Of a stretch of DNA of 56,452 nucleotides, positions 46,640 through 55,253 are shown piece by piece. The DNA comes from an uncultured Anaerolineaceae bacterium (GTDB lineage Bacteria; Chloroflexota; Anaerolineae; Promineifilales; Promineifilaceae), in contig CALBTC010000309.1 of NCBI GenBank assembly GCA_937967805.1, positions 1 to 56,452 of the forward strand, read 5' to 3'. Within the stretch, counting starts at the first letter, position 1. Every line of letters begins with the position of its first letter. Both the position numbers and the translations under genes were made by a program. The notes below the pieces were generated by a model. That model searched no databases. It saw only the letters and a list, made by a program, of their open reading frames with translations, and was not told the origin of the DNA.

Positions 46640-46700
46640 TGTCGTTTCGCGACCGCTTTGCGTACGGTTATCCGATCACCGTTAACCGATTACGGATTAC
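46598..46700. repeat. 33-base direct repeat plus inverted words at the tatD end
   Basis: GTAATGTCGTCAAGCGACCG starts copy 1 (46598-46630) and GTAATGTCGTTTCGCGACCG starts copy 2 (46636-46668); both end GCGTACGGT, with a 38-base period. A tail of GTTAACCGATTACGGATTAC follows. Copy 1 encodes the C-terminus of TatD; copy 2 lies in the gap. Confidence 0.85.
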
Positions 46701-46703
46701 CAA

Positions 46704-47639
46704 ATGTTAAAACCCGACCTCTCCATCATCATCGTCAGTTGGAACGTGCGTGAGCTGTTGCAAAACTGCCTGCGTTCGGTTTTGGTAGAGACTAAATTGG
46801 CGCTGCAAATCATTGTGGTGGACAGCGCCTCAACGGATGGCAGCCCGGAGATGGTTGCCGAGCATTTTTCACAGGTTGAGCTGGTGGCCTGTGAAGAGAA
46901 TGTGGGCTTTCCCGGTGGCAATAATTTGGGGCTGGCGCGGGCCAACGGCCGTTATATCCTCTTGCTCAATCCCGATACCATTGTGCATGATGGCGCCCTG
47001 GCCAAAATGGTGTCTTATTTGGAGGAGAATTCGCAAGTAGGTGTAGTCGGGCCGCAGCTGCTTAATGAAGATGGCACAGTGCAATCCTCGCGCCGACGCT
47101 TCCCCACGCTGCGCACCGCCTTTTTTGAGAGCACCTGGTTACAGCCGTACGCACCGCAGTCGGTGCTGGATCATTATTATGCGCGGGATGTGGCCGATGA
47201 TGAAACGGCCGTCGTCGAATGGGTGATGGGAGCGTGCCTGATGACCCGGCAGGAAGTGGTGGGCCAAGTTGGCGGTTTGGATGAAAAATATTTCATGTAT
47301 TCCGAGGAATTAGATTACTGTCGTAGGATTCACGAAGCGGGCTGGCAAGTGGTATACTATCCGCGGGCACAGGTGACGCACCTGTCCGGCAAGAGCAGTG
47401 AACAGGCCGTGACCCAGCGGCACATTAATTTTAATCGGGCTAAGCTGCGCTACTTTCGTAAATATCACGGCCGTTTGGCCGCAGGCATTTTGCGACTATT
47501 TTTGTTGAAGAGTTACAGTTGGCAGTTAATTTTGGAGGCCATTAAGGGAGCGGCGGGGCATAAACGGCCGTTGCGCTGGCAGCGGGTCAATGCGTACTGG
47601 ATGGTTTTGCGCTCCGGGCTACGACCGGCTGGTTATTGA
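46704..47639 (+). CDS. GT2 family glycosyltransferase
   Basis: 311 residues, inverting GT-A fold. N-terminal LSIIIVSWNVRELLQNCL, nucleotide region VVDSASTDGS, ENVGFPGGNNLGLARANGRY and LLLNPDT with the metal Asp; VMGACLMTRQE and FMYSEELDYCRR mark the acceptor side. This is the WbbL/rhamnosyltransferase-like subgroup, common in O-antigen and exopolysaccharide synthesis. It fits the 6-deoxyhexose pathway begun by gmd, but the donor sugar is not proven. Starts 65 bases after tatD, across the repeat. Confidence 0.93.
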   Translation: MLKPDLSIIIVSWNVRELLQNCLRSVLVETKLALQIIVVDSASTDGSPEMVAEHFSQVELVACEENVGFPGGNNLGLARANGRYILLLNPDTIVHDGALAKMVSYLEENSQVGVVGPQLLNEDGTVQSSRRRFPTLRTAFFESTWLQPYAPQSVLDHYYARDVADDETAVVEWVMGACLMTRQEVVGQVGGLDEKYFMYSEELDYCRRIHEAGWQVVYYPRAQVTHLSGKSSEQAVTQRHINFNRAKLRYFRKYHGRLAAGILRLFLLKSYSWQLILEAIKGAAGHKRPLRWQRVNAYWMVLRSGLRPAGY

Positions 47640-47662
47640 TAAAAATTTCTTGAGGTGACTGG

Positions 47663-48007
47663 ATGAAAAAAAAGATTACATTGGAATTATCAACGACGGA
47701 TTATAGCCTGCTGAAGGATATTGCCGACGCCTGCAAGTGGCCCATTGAAGAGGTGGCGATGCAGTGCCTCAAAAGCGGACTGCCGCCATCACTCAGCAAA
47801 GTGCCGGAGGCTTTTCATGATGAGCTGCTCAGCCTTAATGCCTTAAGTGACCAGGAGTTGATGAAGGTAGTGGACGGCAAATGGCCCGAGACGAAAGAAA
47901 AAAGTGAACTGTATAAGAAAGCCAATTTCAATGCTTTGCGCCGTACCTACGCCCTTTCCCTGCTGCGCTGGCGTGGCCATCCCATCGAGCATTACGAACT
48001 GTTCTAG
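47663..48007 (+). CDS. Small soluble protein, solitary antitoxin-like family (uncertain)
   Basis: 114 residues from ATG 47663 with GAGGTG 9 bases upstream. The N-terminus (ITLELSTTDYSLLKDIADAC) resembles a ribbon-helix-helix-like strand and helix. The rest includes ELLSLNALSDQELMKVVDG and ALRRTYALSLLRWRGHPI, a pattern I associate with a family of small proteins common in cyanobacteria and Chloroflexota that are sometimes paired with nucleases or toxins. No toxin gene is adjacent here. The assignment is by resemblance only. Confidence 0.6.
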   Translation: MKKKITLELSTTDYSLLKDIADACKWPIEEVAMQCLKSGLPPSLSKVPEAFHDELLSLNALSDQELMKVVDGKWPETKEKSELYKKANFNALRRTYALSLLRWRGHPIEHYELF

Positions 48008-48013
48008 CTATTC

Positions 48014-48075
48014 AGACCCCAAGGGTTTGCCATTTGTCTGACTACAGCCTTTATTGGTCAAAACCCTTTGGGTCT
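48014..48075. repeat. AGACCC / GGGTCT inverted repeat upstream of a GT4 gene
   Basis: AGACCCCAAGGGTTT (48014-48028) pairs with AAACCCTTTGGGTCT (48061-48075) with one mismatch. It supplies the extra N-terminal codons of the longest GT4 frame. A single-arm copy is at 34007-34021. Confidence 0.85.
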
Positions 48076-48084
48076 CCTAATATT

Positions 48085-49302
48085 ATGGGGCTAAAAATTG
48101 GACTGGTTACGGGGGAATTTCCGCCAATGGAGGGGGGCGTGGGGGCATTTACGGCCGAATTAGCCAAAGTCCTGCACCGGATGGGTTACACTATCCACAT
48201 CATCACCAGCCGTGAGAGCCGACCGCCCGATGCGCCGCGCGCTCTTTCCTCGGTTGGGGAGCCAATTGACCTCGGTTTTGCCCAACTGCATCCACGCATT
48301 AATCGCTGGCGCTGGCCGTCGCTGGCCGTCATCACCGACATTGTGCTGCGCTATGAGCTTGATGTGGTGAACATTCAATACCAGCCGGCGGCCTTCAACA
48401 TGAACAGCGCGGCGATCAATTTCCTGCCCTGGCGGCTGAAGAATGTGGTGAAAACGGCCGTCACCTTCCACGATCTTCGGGTGCCTTACCTGTTTCCCAA
48501 AGCAGGGCGGCTGCGGCAAGCGGCCGTCAGCTTCCTGGCCCGCTCCGCCGATGGCGTCATCGCCACCAATCCCGCCGATTACCAGGTTCTGGTGGATATT
48601 TTTCAACGCAAAGGCGCAGAGGCGCAGAGATGGAATCATATTGCCCAGATTGCAATTGGGAGCAACATTACCGTTCATCCGACGAATCACATTGAAATTG
48701 CCGAAATTCGGCAGAGCCTGGGGTTAGATTCTCATGATGTGCTGTTGGGATATTTTGGCTTTTTGAACGAGAGCAAGGGGGCAGATACGCTGATTGAGGC
48801 ATTGGCGCAGTTGGACGGCCGTTTCCATCTCGTCTTCATTGGTGGGCAAACCGGAGCCAGTGATAGCGCCAACAACCAGGCATTTCTGGACGGCTTGCGG
48901 GCGCAAATTGTGGCGCAGGGGTTGGCCGAGCGTGTCCACTGGACCGGCTTCCTGAGCGATGCCCGCGTATCGGCCCATTTGCGGGCCGCCGACATGTTGG
49001 TGATGCCTTACCGCGACGGAGCCTCGCTGCGGCGCGGCACGCTCATGGCCGCGCTGGCCCACGGCCGTCCGCTTATCACCACCACACCAACAGCAATCAC
49101 GCCGCAGCTCATCGCCGGCGAAAATTGTTGCCTGGTGCCGGTAGGAGATGTGGGAGCTTTGGTGACGGCCGTGCAAACCCTCAGCAACGACGCGGAACTG
49201 CGTGAAAAGTTAGGGCAAGGGGCGGCCCGGTTAGCTGGACAGTTTAGTTGGGAGAAGATTGCTGAGGAAACGGCCGTGTTTTATCAATCCTTATTTGCAT
49301 AG
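48085..49302 (+). CDS. GT4 family glycosyltransferase with a repeat-encoded segment
   Basis: 405 residues, GT-B fold. N-terminal LKIGLVTGEFPPMEGGVGAF with the Gly-rich loop; C-terminal donor domain with GYFGFLNESKGADTLIEAL, RVHWTGFLSDARVSAHLRAAD and MPYRDGASLRRGTLMAALAHGRP. A short in-frame word repeat at 48604-48631 encodes QRKGAEAQRW between the two domains, near residues 174-183. ATG 48085 is preferred to an upstream TTG because the 17 extra codons are translated repeat. No clear ribosome site precedes this ATG. Part of the glycan block with the GT2 gene and gmd. Confidence 0.9.
   Translation: MGLKIGLVTGEFPPMEGGVGAFTAELAKVLHRMGYTIHIITSRESRPPDAPRALSSVGEPIDLGFAQLHPRINRWRWPSLAVITDIVLRYELDVVNIQYQPAAFNMNSAAINFLPWRLKNVVKTAVTFHDLRVPYLFPKAGRLRQAAVSFLARSADGVIATNPADYQVLVDIFQRKGAEAQRWNHIAQIAIGSNITVHPTNHIEIAEIRQSLGLDSHDVLLGYFGFLNESKGADTLIEALAQLDGRFHLVFIGGQTGASDSANNQAFLDGLRAQIVAQGLAERVHWTGFLSDARVSAHLRAADMLVMPYRDGASLRRGTLMAALAHGRPLITTTPTAITPQLIAGENCCLVPVGDVGALVTAVQTLSNDAELREKLGQGAARLAGQFSWEKIAEETAVFYQSLFA
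48604..48631. repeat. ACGCAAAGGCGCAGAG word repeat inside the GT4 gene
   Basis: CAACGCAAAGGCGCAGAGGC continues GCAGAG. It is a one-arm copy of the CGCAGAG words, in frame, at the junction between the two GT-B domains. Confidence 0.75.
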
Positions 49303-49376
49303 GGTGCTCTCTTCGGAATAAACCTGCCGACTATCATGAGCAATTTATGACATTCCTCCTTTGTTTCTGAATTCGG

Positions 49377-49405
49377 TTGACGCCCCTTCCGCAAATCAGT
49401 AAAAT
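49377..49405 (+). promoter_or_regulatory. Promoter of the haem operon
   Basis: TTGACG (49377-49382), an exact 17-base spacer and TAAAAT (49400-49405) lie about 135 bases before hemH. The 238-base gap also holds a tandem 11-base TGCATAGATTT-type duplication (about 49415-49437) downstream of the promoter, in the leader. No riboswitch was recognised. Confidence 0.65.
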
Positions 49406-49540
49406 AGCCGCGTAATGCATAGATTTGCATAGATTTCTTTACGATTGTTCAGGTTTATGCAAAGTTTTCTAAGCCCTGGTAATCACCTTGACTCGCATTG
49501 CATTTGGGCCATCTGGAAGAAAAAATAGAAGAGGAACTGC

Positions 49541-50650
49541 ATGACGAAATACATTGGACAATCGGCGTATGCCCACGGTGAACCACAGAGAACCGGCATT
49601 TTGTTAGTCAATTTGGGCACGCCGGAAGAACCAACCGCGAAGGGGTTACGGCCGTATCTCAAACAATTCCTTGGCGATCCCCGCGTAATCGAATGGCCCG
49701 CCTGGCTGTGGAAACCCATTCTCAACGGAATTGTTCTCAACGTCCGCCCTAAAAAATCTGCCAAGCTGTACGCTTCCATCTGGACCGAAGAAGGCTCTCC
49801 GCTTCTGGTTTATTCGCAAAGCATTGCTGACAAGCTGCAAGCCAATTTGCAGGCGGAGTGGGGCGACAATTTGCGGGTAAAGTTGGCCATGCGTTACGGC
49901 CGTCCTTCCATAAAAGAAAGATTGGCCGAGTTCCGCAAAGAGAACGTGCAGCGCATCTTAATCCTGCCGCTTTTCCCCCAATACTCGGCCACCACCACCG
50001 CCACCATCTACGACATTGTGTTTGACGAACTACGCCGCTACCGCTGGATGCCCGAACTGCGCACCATTAATGATTATCATGACAATCCGCTCTACATCCA
50101 GGCATTGGCCGACAGCATTCGCAAGTTTTGGGAGGGAAACGGCCGTTCCAACAAACTGCTCTACTCCTTCCACGGCATTCCCCAAAACTACTTCGAGAAG
50201 GGCGATCCTTACTACTGCTTTTGCCAGAAAACGGCCCGGCTCGTTTCCGAAACGTTGGGCTTGCACCAGGACGACTATCAGGTTTGCTTCCAATCTCGCT
50301 TTGGTCCTGAAGAATGGCTCCAGCCCTACACAGACAAAACGCTGGAGCAGTGGGCCCACGAGGGTCTGGAAAGCGTTGATACCATCTGCCCCGGCTTTGC
50401 CGTGGACTGCCTGGAAACGCTGGAAGAAATGGCTGAACAAAACCGGGAAATTTTTCTGGAGGCGGGTGGCAAGCAATACCAATACATTCCCTGCCTCAAC
50501 GACAGCGAGGCCCAAATGAGGCTGATGACGGATTTGGCCCGGCGGCATTTGCAGGGCTGGGAACCGCCGCAGGGCGAAGCATTGCAGGCCAGCGCCCAGG
50601 CGTTTAATGCCCATACAAACGGATATATGCAGGAAACGGCCGTTTCCTAG
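49541..50650 (+). CDS. hemH: Ferrochelatase
   Basis: 369 residues. It inserts Fe2+ into protoporphyrin IX (or coproporphyrin III) as the last or next-to-last step of haem synthesis. Marks: GILLVNLGTPEEPTAKGLRP, LPLFPQYSATTTATIYD, catalytic His in LLYSFHGIPQNYFEKGD, CFQSRFGPEEWLQPYTD and CPGFAVDCLETLEE with the conserved Glu. FQSRFGPEEWLQP is the usual class signature. No Fe-S Cys cluster is seen at the C-terminus. GAAGAGG lies upstream of the ATG. First gene of a seven-gene haem operon. Confidence 0.97.
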   Translation: MTKYIGQSAYAHGEPQRTGILLVNLGTPEEPTAKGLRPYLKQFLGDPRVIEWPAWLWKPILNGIVLNVRPKKSAKLYASIWTEEGSPLLVYSQSIADKLQANLQAEWGDNLRVKLAMRYGRPSIKERLAEFRKENVQRILILPLFPQYSATTTATIYDIVFDELRRYRWMPELRTINDYHDNPLYIQALADSIRKFWEGNGRSNKLLYSFHGIPQNYFEKGDPYYCFCQKTARLVSETLGLHQDDYQVCFQSRFGPEEWLQPYTDKTLEQWAHEGLESVDTICPGFAVDCLETLEEMAEQNREIFLEAGGKQYQYIPCLNDSEAQMRLMTDLARRHLQGWEPPQGEALQASAQAFNAHTNGYMQETAVS

Positions 50651-50659
50651 AATTCGCAC

Positions 50660-50718
50660 AGATCTGACAGGTTTTCTCCAGAAAGCGTACTCGAAATTCG
50701 GACAAACCTGTCAGGTCT
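50660..50718. repeat. CAGATCTGACAGGTTT inverted repeat between hemH and hemN
   Basis: CAGATCTGACAGGTTTT (50660-50676) pairs with ACAAACCTGTCAGGTCT (50702-50718) with few mismatches, in the 83-base gap. It could attenuate or stabilise the operon transcript. Confidence 0.85.
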
Positions 50719-50733
50719 CAATAAGGAACACCT

Positions 50734-52101
50734 ATGCTCAAAGAACAAACCCGCGCTGATCTGTTGGCCAAATATGATGTGCCCGCACCGCGCTACACCA
50801 GCTATCCCACCGTCCCCTACTGGTCAGATAATCCCACTAGTGAACAGTGGATAGCTGCCTTAAAGCAAACCTTCGTCGACAATCCACAAACTGCCTGGTC
50901 ACTTTACATCCACATTCCTTTTTGCGAAGCGCTCTGCACCTTTTGCGGCTGCAACACCTTCATCACTCAAAACCATGACAACGAACGCAGCTACACCAAA
51001 GCGATCCACAAAGAGTGGGAAACGTATCTGGCTCAGGTGCCTGAATTCAAATCGGCGCCCATTCGCCAGATTCATTTGGGCGGCGGCACGCCCACCTTTT
51101 TCAGCGGCGAGAATCTCAAGCGGCTATTGCGCCCCATCATGGACGTTGTCAACATCGACCCGGCGAAGTTTGAAGGCTCTATTGAAGTTGGCCCGCGCGT
51201 CACCAATCGGGAGCATCTGGAAGCGCTGCGCGAGTTGGGTTTTCAGCGCATCAGCATGGGCGTGCAGGATTTTAACCCCGAGGTGCAGCATCTCATTAAT
51301 CGCATCCAGCCGTACGAAATGACCCGCGACCTCACGCTGCTGTCACGCGAAGTTGGCTTCGAATCCGTCAATTACGATTTGATTTATGGCCTGCCGGCAC
51401 AAACGCTGGAATCGTTTCGCAAAACGGCCGAAACCACCGTCAAACTCCTGCCCGACCGCATTGCCCTCTACAGCTTCGCCTTTGTGCCCTGGATTAAAAA
51501 GGCGCACCGTCTCTTCACTGAAGATGATCTGCCCAAAGGGGCCGACAAACGTGCCCTGTACGAAATCGCCCGCGAAATATTTTTAGAAGCGGGTTACAAA
51601 GAGCTGGGATTAGATCATTTTGCGCTGCCCGATGACAATTTGTACCAGGCGTACGAGCAAGGCGAACTACACCGCAACTTTATGGGCTACACCGACATGC
51701 GCACCGATATTTTGCTGGGGCTGGGCGTCAGCTCCATTTCTGAAGCGCCCACCTGCTTCCACCAAAATGAAAAACATATCAACGAATACAAGAAGCGGGC
51801 CCTGGCCGGTGAAATTCCCACGCTGCGTGGCCATCTGCTGGATGAAGAAGACCAGCACCACCGCGAGCAAATTCTCCAGTTCATGACGCAGCAAAAGGTA
51901 CAGTTGACGGATGTAACCCAGGCCGAAGACGTGCGCCATTACTTATCCGAACTGCTCAATGATGGATTGGTCACGATTGAAGGCACGCAGATGGCGATGA
52001 CGGAACGAGGACGGCCGTTCCTGCGCAACGCTGCCATGGCCCTGGACATGCGCCTGCGTCGCAACAAACCGGACACCCGCGTCTTTTCCCAATCTGTCTA
52101 A
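50734..52101 (+). CDS. hemN: Oxygen-independent coproporphyrinogen III oxidase (radical SAM)
   Basis: 455 residues. Radical SAM cluster motif in YIHIPFCEALCTFCGCNTF (C-x3-C-x2-C, with the extra Cys of true HemN), GGGTPTFFSGENLKRL, and YDLIYGLPAQTLESFRKT. The C-terminal HemN domain has ELGLDHFALPDDNLYQAY and LLGLGVSSISEAPTCF. The CGC extension after the cluster and the length argue for genuine HemN rather than HemW/ChdC-like relatives. It decarboxylates coproporphyrinogen III to protoporphyrinogen IX without oxygen, consistent with anoxic or microoxic growth. Confidence 0.95.
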   Translation: MLKEQTRADLLAKYDVPAPRYTSYPTVPYWSDNPTSEQWIAALKQTFVDNPQTAWSLYIHIPFCEALCTFCGCNTFITQNHDNERSYTKAIHKEWETYLAQVPEFKSAPIRQIHLGGGTPTFFSGENLKRLLRPIMDVVNIDPAKFEGSIEVGPRVTNREHLEALRELGFQRISMGVQDFNPEVQHLINRIQPYEMTRDLTLLSREVGFESVNYDLIYGLPAQTLESFRKTAETTVKLLPDRIALYSFAFVPWIKKAHRLFTEDDLPKGADKRALYEIAREIFLEAGYKELGLDHFALPDDNLYQAYEQGELHRNFMGYTDMRTDILLGLGVSSISEAPTCFHQNEKHINEYKKRALAGEIPTLRGHLLDEEDQHHREQILQFMTQQKVQLTDVTQAEDVRHYLSELLNDGLVTIEGTQMAMTERGRPFLRNAAMALDMRLRRNKPDTRVFSQSV

Positions 52102-52130
52102 GATACGTTTTAGGATTTTATAAAGAATGG

Positions 52131-52202
52131 GACACAGATTTTCACAGATAAACGCAGATAAGGGCTAAAAAAATCAGTGTAAATCTGTGTTCATCTGTGT
52201 CC
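52131..52202. repeat. CACAGAT / ATCTGTG word inverted repeat between hemN and hemA
   Basis: GACACAGATTTTCACAGATA opens the left arm and AAATCTGTGTTCATCTGTGT the right arm. Each repeats its word two to three times. It occupies half of the 140-base gap. Confidence 0.92.
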
Positions 52203-52241
52203 AAAATTCGATAAGCCATATTATCAATTGAGTTCGAATTT

Positions 52242-53576
52242 ATGGAACGACAGATGTCATCAGCGCGACTTATTTTGCTCGGTCTTAGCTATCGAACGGC
52301 TCCCATCGCCCTGCGTGAGCAGTTAAGCTGTTCTTTAGACAGCTTGCCGCCAGACTGGCAAACGGCCGATAACCGTTTTGCCGCCATCCAGGAGCTGGCA
52401 ATCCTTTCCACTTGTAACCGCACTGAACTCATTGCCCGCGTCAACTGCCCTGGCCTGGACGCCCGCACGCTGCTGGCCGATTTACTGGCATTGATGAAAG
52501 GCGTGGACAAAGCCGGCTTCGACGAGCATCTTTACCTGCACACCGGGCTGGATGCCGCCGACCATTTGTGCCGGGTGGCGGCCGGCCTGGATTCGCAGGT
52601 GCTGGGCGAGCCGCAAATTTTGGGACAGGTGACGGATGCGTTTATGGCCGCCACCGATGCCAAAACAATCGGTCCCGCCCTGACGGAGCTGTTCCGCACC
52701 GCCATCCGCTGTGGCAAGCGAGCCCGCAGTGAAACGGCTATCAGCCAGAACCCCGTCAGCACTAGTTCAATGGCCGTGGCTCAAGCCCAGACCATTTTGG
52801 GCGATTTGTCCCAGCGGCAGCATTTGATCATCGGGGCGGGCGAGATGGGGCACCTGGCGCTGAAGGTGCTGCGGGACCGTGGGGCCACAAATGTTGCGTT
52901 GGCCAATCGCAGCCGGGCACGGGCTGAAGCGCTTGCGGCTGAGGACGGGCTGCCGGTTTACGGACTGGACGAACTGGAAACGGCCGTTTCCCAAACCGAC
53001 GTCGTCATCAGCGCCACATCTGCTCAGTCGCCGCTCATCACTCGCCAACTCATCGAAACTGTTATGGCGCAGCGCCCGGAACGGCCGTTAATCCTCATCG
53101 ACATTGCCTTACCCCGCGACATCGATCCGGCCGTACGCCAGATCGCCAACGTGCACCTGTTTGACGCCGACGAATTGAAGCAAAGTTTGGACGAGGCGTT
53201 CGCCGCCCGCCAGCGAGAAATTCCGGCTATTGAAACCATCATTGAAGGTGAACTTGAAGCATTAACTGCGGCCTTGCGCGGCTTGTCTGTCCGTCCAGTT
53301 ATCGTCGATTTGCGTCACAAGGCGGAAGCTATTCGCCAGCGGGAGCTGGACCGCACCCTGCGCAATCTGGGCGAGGTAGACCCGGCTACGCTGGCTCACC
53401 TGCAACATTTCTCGCGGTCGCTGGTCAACAAGCTGCTGCACGAACCCACCCTGCGCCTGCGCGATAGGGCCGTAGAAGATAAGGCGGCCGTTTACGCCAG
53501 CACCGTGCGCGATTTATTTGGTCTTCACGATACCACCTTCTCCCAAGAAGGCCCCCTCCCCAAAAATTATGATTGA
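52242..53576 (+). CDS. hemA: Glutamyl-tRNA reductase
   Basis: 444 residues. First committed step of the C5 haem route: NADPH reduction of Glu-tRNA to glutamate-1-semialdehyde. N-terminal catalytic domain with GLSYRTAPIALREQL and the thioester Cys in LSTCNRTELIA; AAGLDSQVLGEPQILGQV; Rossmann motif IIGAGEMGHLALK; dimerisation tail with LHEPTLRLRD. The start could be the ATG at 52242 or the ATG four codons on; neither has a strong ribosome site. The stop overlaps hemC by 8 bases. No glutamate-semialdehyde aminotransferase gene is in the window. Confidence 0.96.
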   Translation: MERQMSSARLILLGLSYRTAPIALREQLSCSLDSLPPDWQTADNRFAAIQELAILSTCNRTELIARVNCPGLDARTLLADLLALMKGVDKAGFDEHLYLHTGLDAADHLCRVAAGLDSQVLGEPQILGQVTDAFMAATDAKTIGPALTELFRTAIRCGKRARSETAISQNPVSTSSMAVAQAQTILGDLSQRQHLIIGAGEMGHLALKVLRDRGATNVALANRSRARAEALAAEDGLPVYGLDELETAVSQTDVVISATSAQSPLITRQLIETVMAQRPERPLILIDIALPRDIDPAVRQIANVHLFDADELKQSLDEAFAARQREIPAIETIIEGELEALTAALRGLSVRPVIVDLRHKAEAIRQRELDRTLRNLGEVDPATLAHLQHFSRSLVNKLLHEPTLRLRDRAVEDKAAVYASTVRDLFGLHDTTFSQEGPLPKNYD

Positions 53577-54477
53577 ACGCATCATTGGCACCCGAACTTC
53601 AAATTTAGCCCTGTGGCAAACCCGGCACATCATGGAACTGCTGGCGCAAGCCTGGCCAAATGTGACCTGTCGCACCGAATCGTTTGTTACCCAGGGAGAC
53701 AAAACGTTGGACAAACCGCTGCCGCAAATCGGAGGCAAAGGGTTATTCACCCAGGAATTGGAGCAGGCACTGCTGGACGGCCGTATTCACCTCGCCGTCC
53801 ATTCCCTCAAAGATTTACCTGTAGATGACAGTCCCGGCCTGACGCTGGGCGCAATAGTGGGCCGCGCCGACGTGCGCGATGTGTTGATTACTGAATACGG
53901 CCGTACCCTGGAAACATTGCCCAAAGGAGCTATCGTCGGCACCAGCAGCCTGCGCCGCCAATCCCAACTGCGCCGCCGGCGCCCGGATTTGGAGGTGCGC
54001 TCCATTCGTGGCAATGTTGAAACCCGCATTCGCAAAGTCCACGATGGCCAATACGATGCCACCGTTTTGGCCGCAGCCGGTGTGACGCGCCTAGGGCTTG
54101 AGCAGCACGTGGCCGAGTGGCTTTCGCTGGAAACGATGCTGCCTGCGCCGGGGCAAGGCGCGCTGGCCGTCCAGTGCCGCGCCGACGACGAGGAGACGCT
54201 GCGCCTGCTGGCGGCCATCCACCAGCAGGAAGTGGCTGCGGCCGTTACCGCTGAGCGCGCATTTTTGCACGCCCTGGGTGGCGGTTGTGCCACACCGGTG
54301 GCGGCGTATGGTGTTTGGCAGGACGGCCGTCTTCACCTCATCGGTTATGTGGGTGCCGTGAATGGCATGACAATGGTGCGCGTCCACAACAGCGGCGAGG
54401 AGCCCCAAGCATTGGGGCGGGCGTTGGCTGAAGAAGCCATTGCCGAAGGCGCAGCGGAGATTTTGGCCTATGTCTGA
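53569..54477 (+). CDS. hemC: Porphobilinogen deaminase (hydroxymethylbilane synthase)
   Basis: 302 residues. It polymerises four porphobilinogens using a dipyrromethane cofactor bound to Cys in HALGGGCATPVAAYG. Also seen: GTRTSNLALWQTRHI, GGKGLFTQELEQALLDGRIHLAVHSLKDLP, GTSSLRRQSQLRR and RGNVETRIRKV. ATG 53569 overlaps the hemA stop (ATGATTGA) and is the normal family start; 17 upstream codons overlapping hemA are dropped. hemD starts within its last codons. Confidence 0.97.
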   Translation: MIERIIGTRTSNLALWQTRHIMELLAQAWPNVTCRTESFVTQGDKTLDKPLPQIGGKGLFTQELEQALLDGRIHLAVHSLKDLPVDDSPGLTLGAIVGRADVRDVLITEYGRTLETLPKGAIVGTSSLRRQSQLRRRRPDLEVRSIRGNVETRIRKVHDGQYDATVLAAAGVTRLGLEQHVAEWLSLETMLPAPGQGALAVQCRADDEETLRLLAAIHQQEVAAAVTAERAFLHALGGGCATPVAAYGVWQDGRLHLIGYVGAVNGMTMVRVHNSGEEPQALGRALAEEAIAEGAAEILAYV

Positions 54478-55246
54478 GCCGCCCCGCGTACTGGTCACGC
54501 GCACGGCCAACCAGGCCGCCGCCTTTAGCCAAAAGCTGCGCGCGGCCGGTTTCACCCCGGTGGAATTCCCGGCCATCCAGCTGGAGCCGCTGCCCTGGGG
54601 ACCGTTGGATGAGGCCCTGATTGTTTTGCCCAGCTTCGACTGGGTCATTTTTACCAGTGGCAATGCCGTTGACTTTTTTTTGCGCCGGATGGATGGGCTA
54701 AATTTGGCGCTGGAGAATCTATCTCGGGTAGCGGCTGTAGGATCAGCGACGGCCCGGCGATTGGCCGAGCGTGGCATTGCCATCGACTACATGCCCGATG
54801 AGTTTGTCGGCACGGAATTGGTCCTGGGGCTGGGCGATTTGACCGGGAAGAAGGTGCTGCTGCCGCGGGCTAAAATCGGCCGTCCTGAAATTGCCGATTT
54901 GCTTCAGGAGCAGGGGGCAAATTTAACGGAAGTTGCGCTGTATGACACGGTTACGGCCGTTCCCACCACCGACGCCTGGACTGAACTAAACAAAGGTTTT
55001 GCCGCTATCACCTTCACCAGCCCCTCCAGCGTACGCAACTTCTTCAAAATCATGGCCAATCATCGCGACAGGCTTGCAGTCCCATTGGAAGCAATGTTAC
55101 AGCGAGCGCTTGTCGTCTGCATTGGCCCCGTCACTGCCGAAGCCGCCACCGCAGCAGGTCTGACCGACACGCTGATACCCGACGAATACACAATTGACGG
55201 CATGGTGCAGCAGCTTACCGCTGCCCGGCTCGTTGAACAGAGGTAA
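54470..55246 (+). CDS. hemD: Uroporphyrinogen-III synthase
   Basis: 258 residues. It closes hydroxymethylbilane with D-ring inversion. Family signals are weak as usual but present: [59 protein letters not shown], and [14 protein letters not shown] with a later [17 protein letters not shown] 54470 overlaps the hemC stop (ATGTCTGA). The order hemA-hemC-hemD-hemB and the tight spacing confirm the role. Confidence 0.93.
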   Translation: MSEPPRVLVTRTANQAAAFSQKLRAAGFTPVEFPAIQLEPLPWGPLDEALIVLPSFDWVIFTSGNAVDFFLRRMDGLNLALENLSRVAAVGSATARRLAERGIAIDYMPDEFVGTELVLGLGDLTGKKVLLPRAKIGRPEIADLLQEQGANLTEVALYDTVTAVPTTDAWTELNKGFAAITFTSPSSVRNFFKIMANHRDRLAVPLEAMLQRALVVCIGPVTAEAATAAGLTDTLIPDEYTIDGMVQQLTAARLVEQR

Positions 55247-55253
55247 ACTGAAG

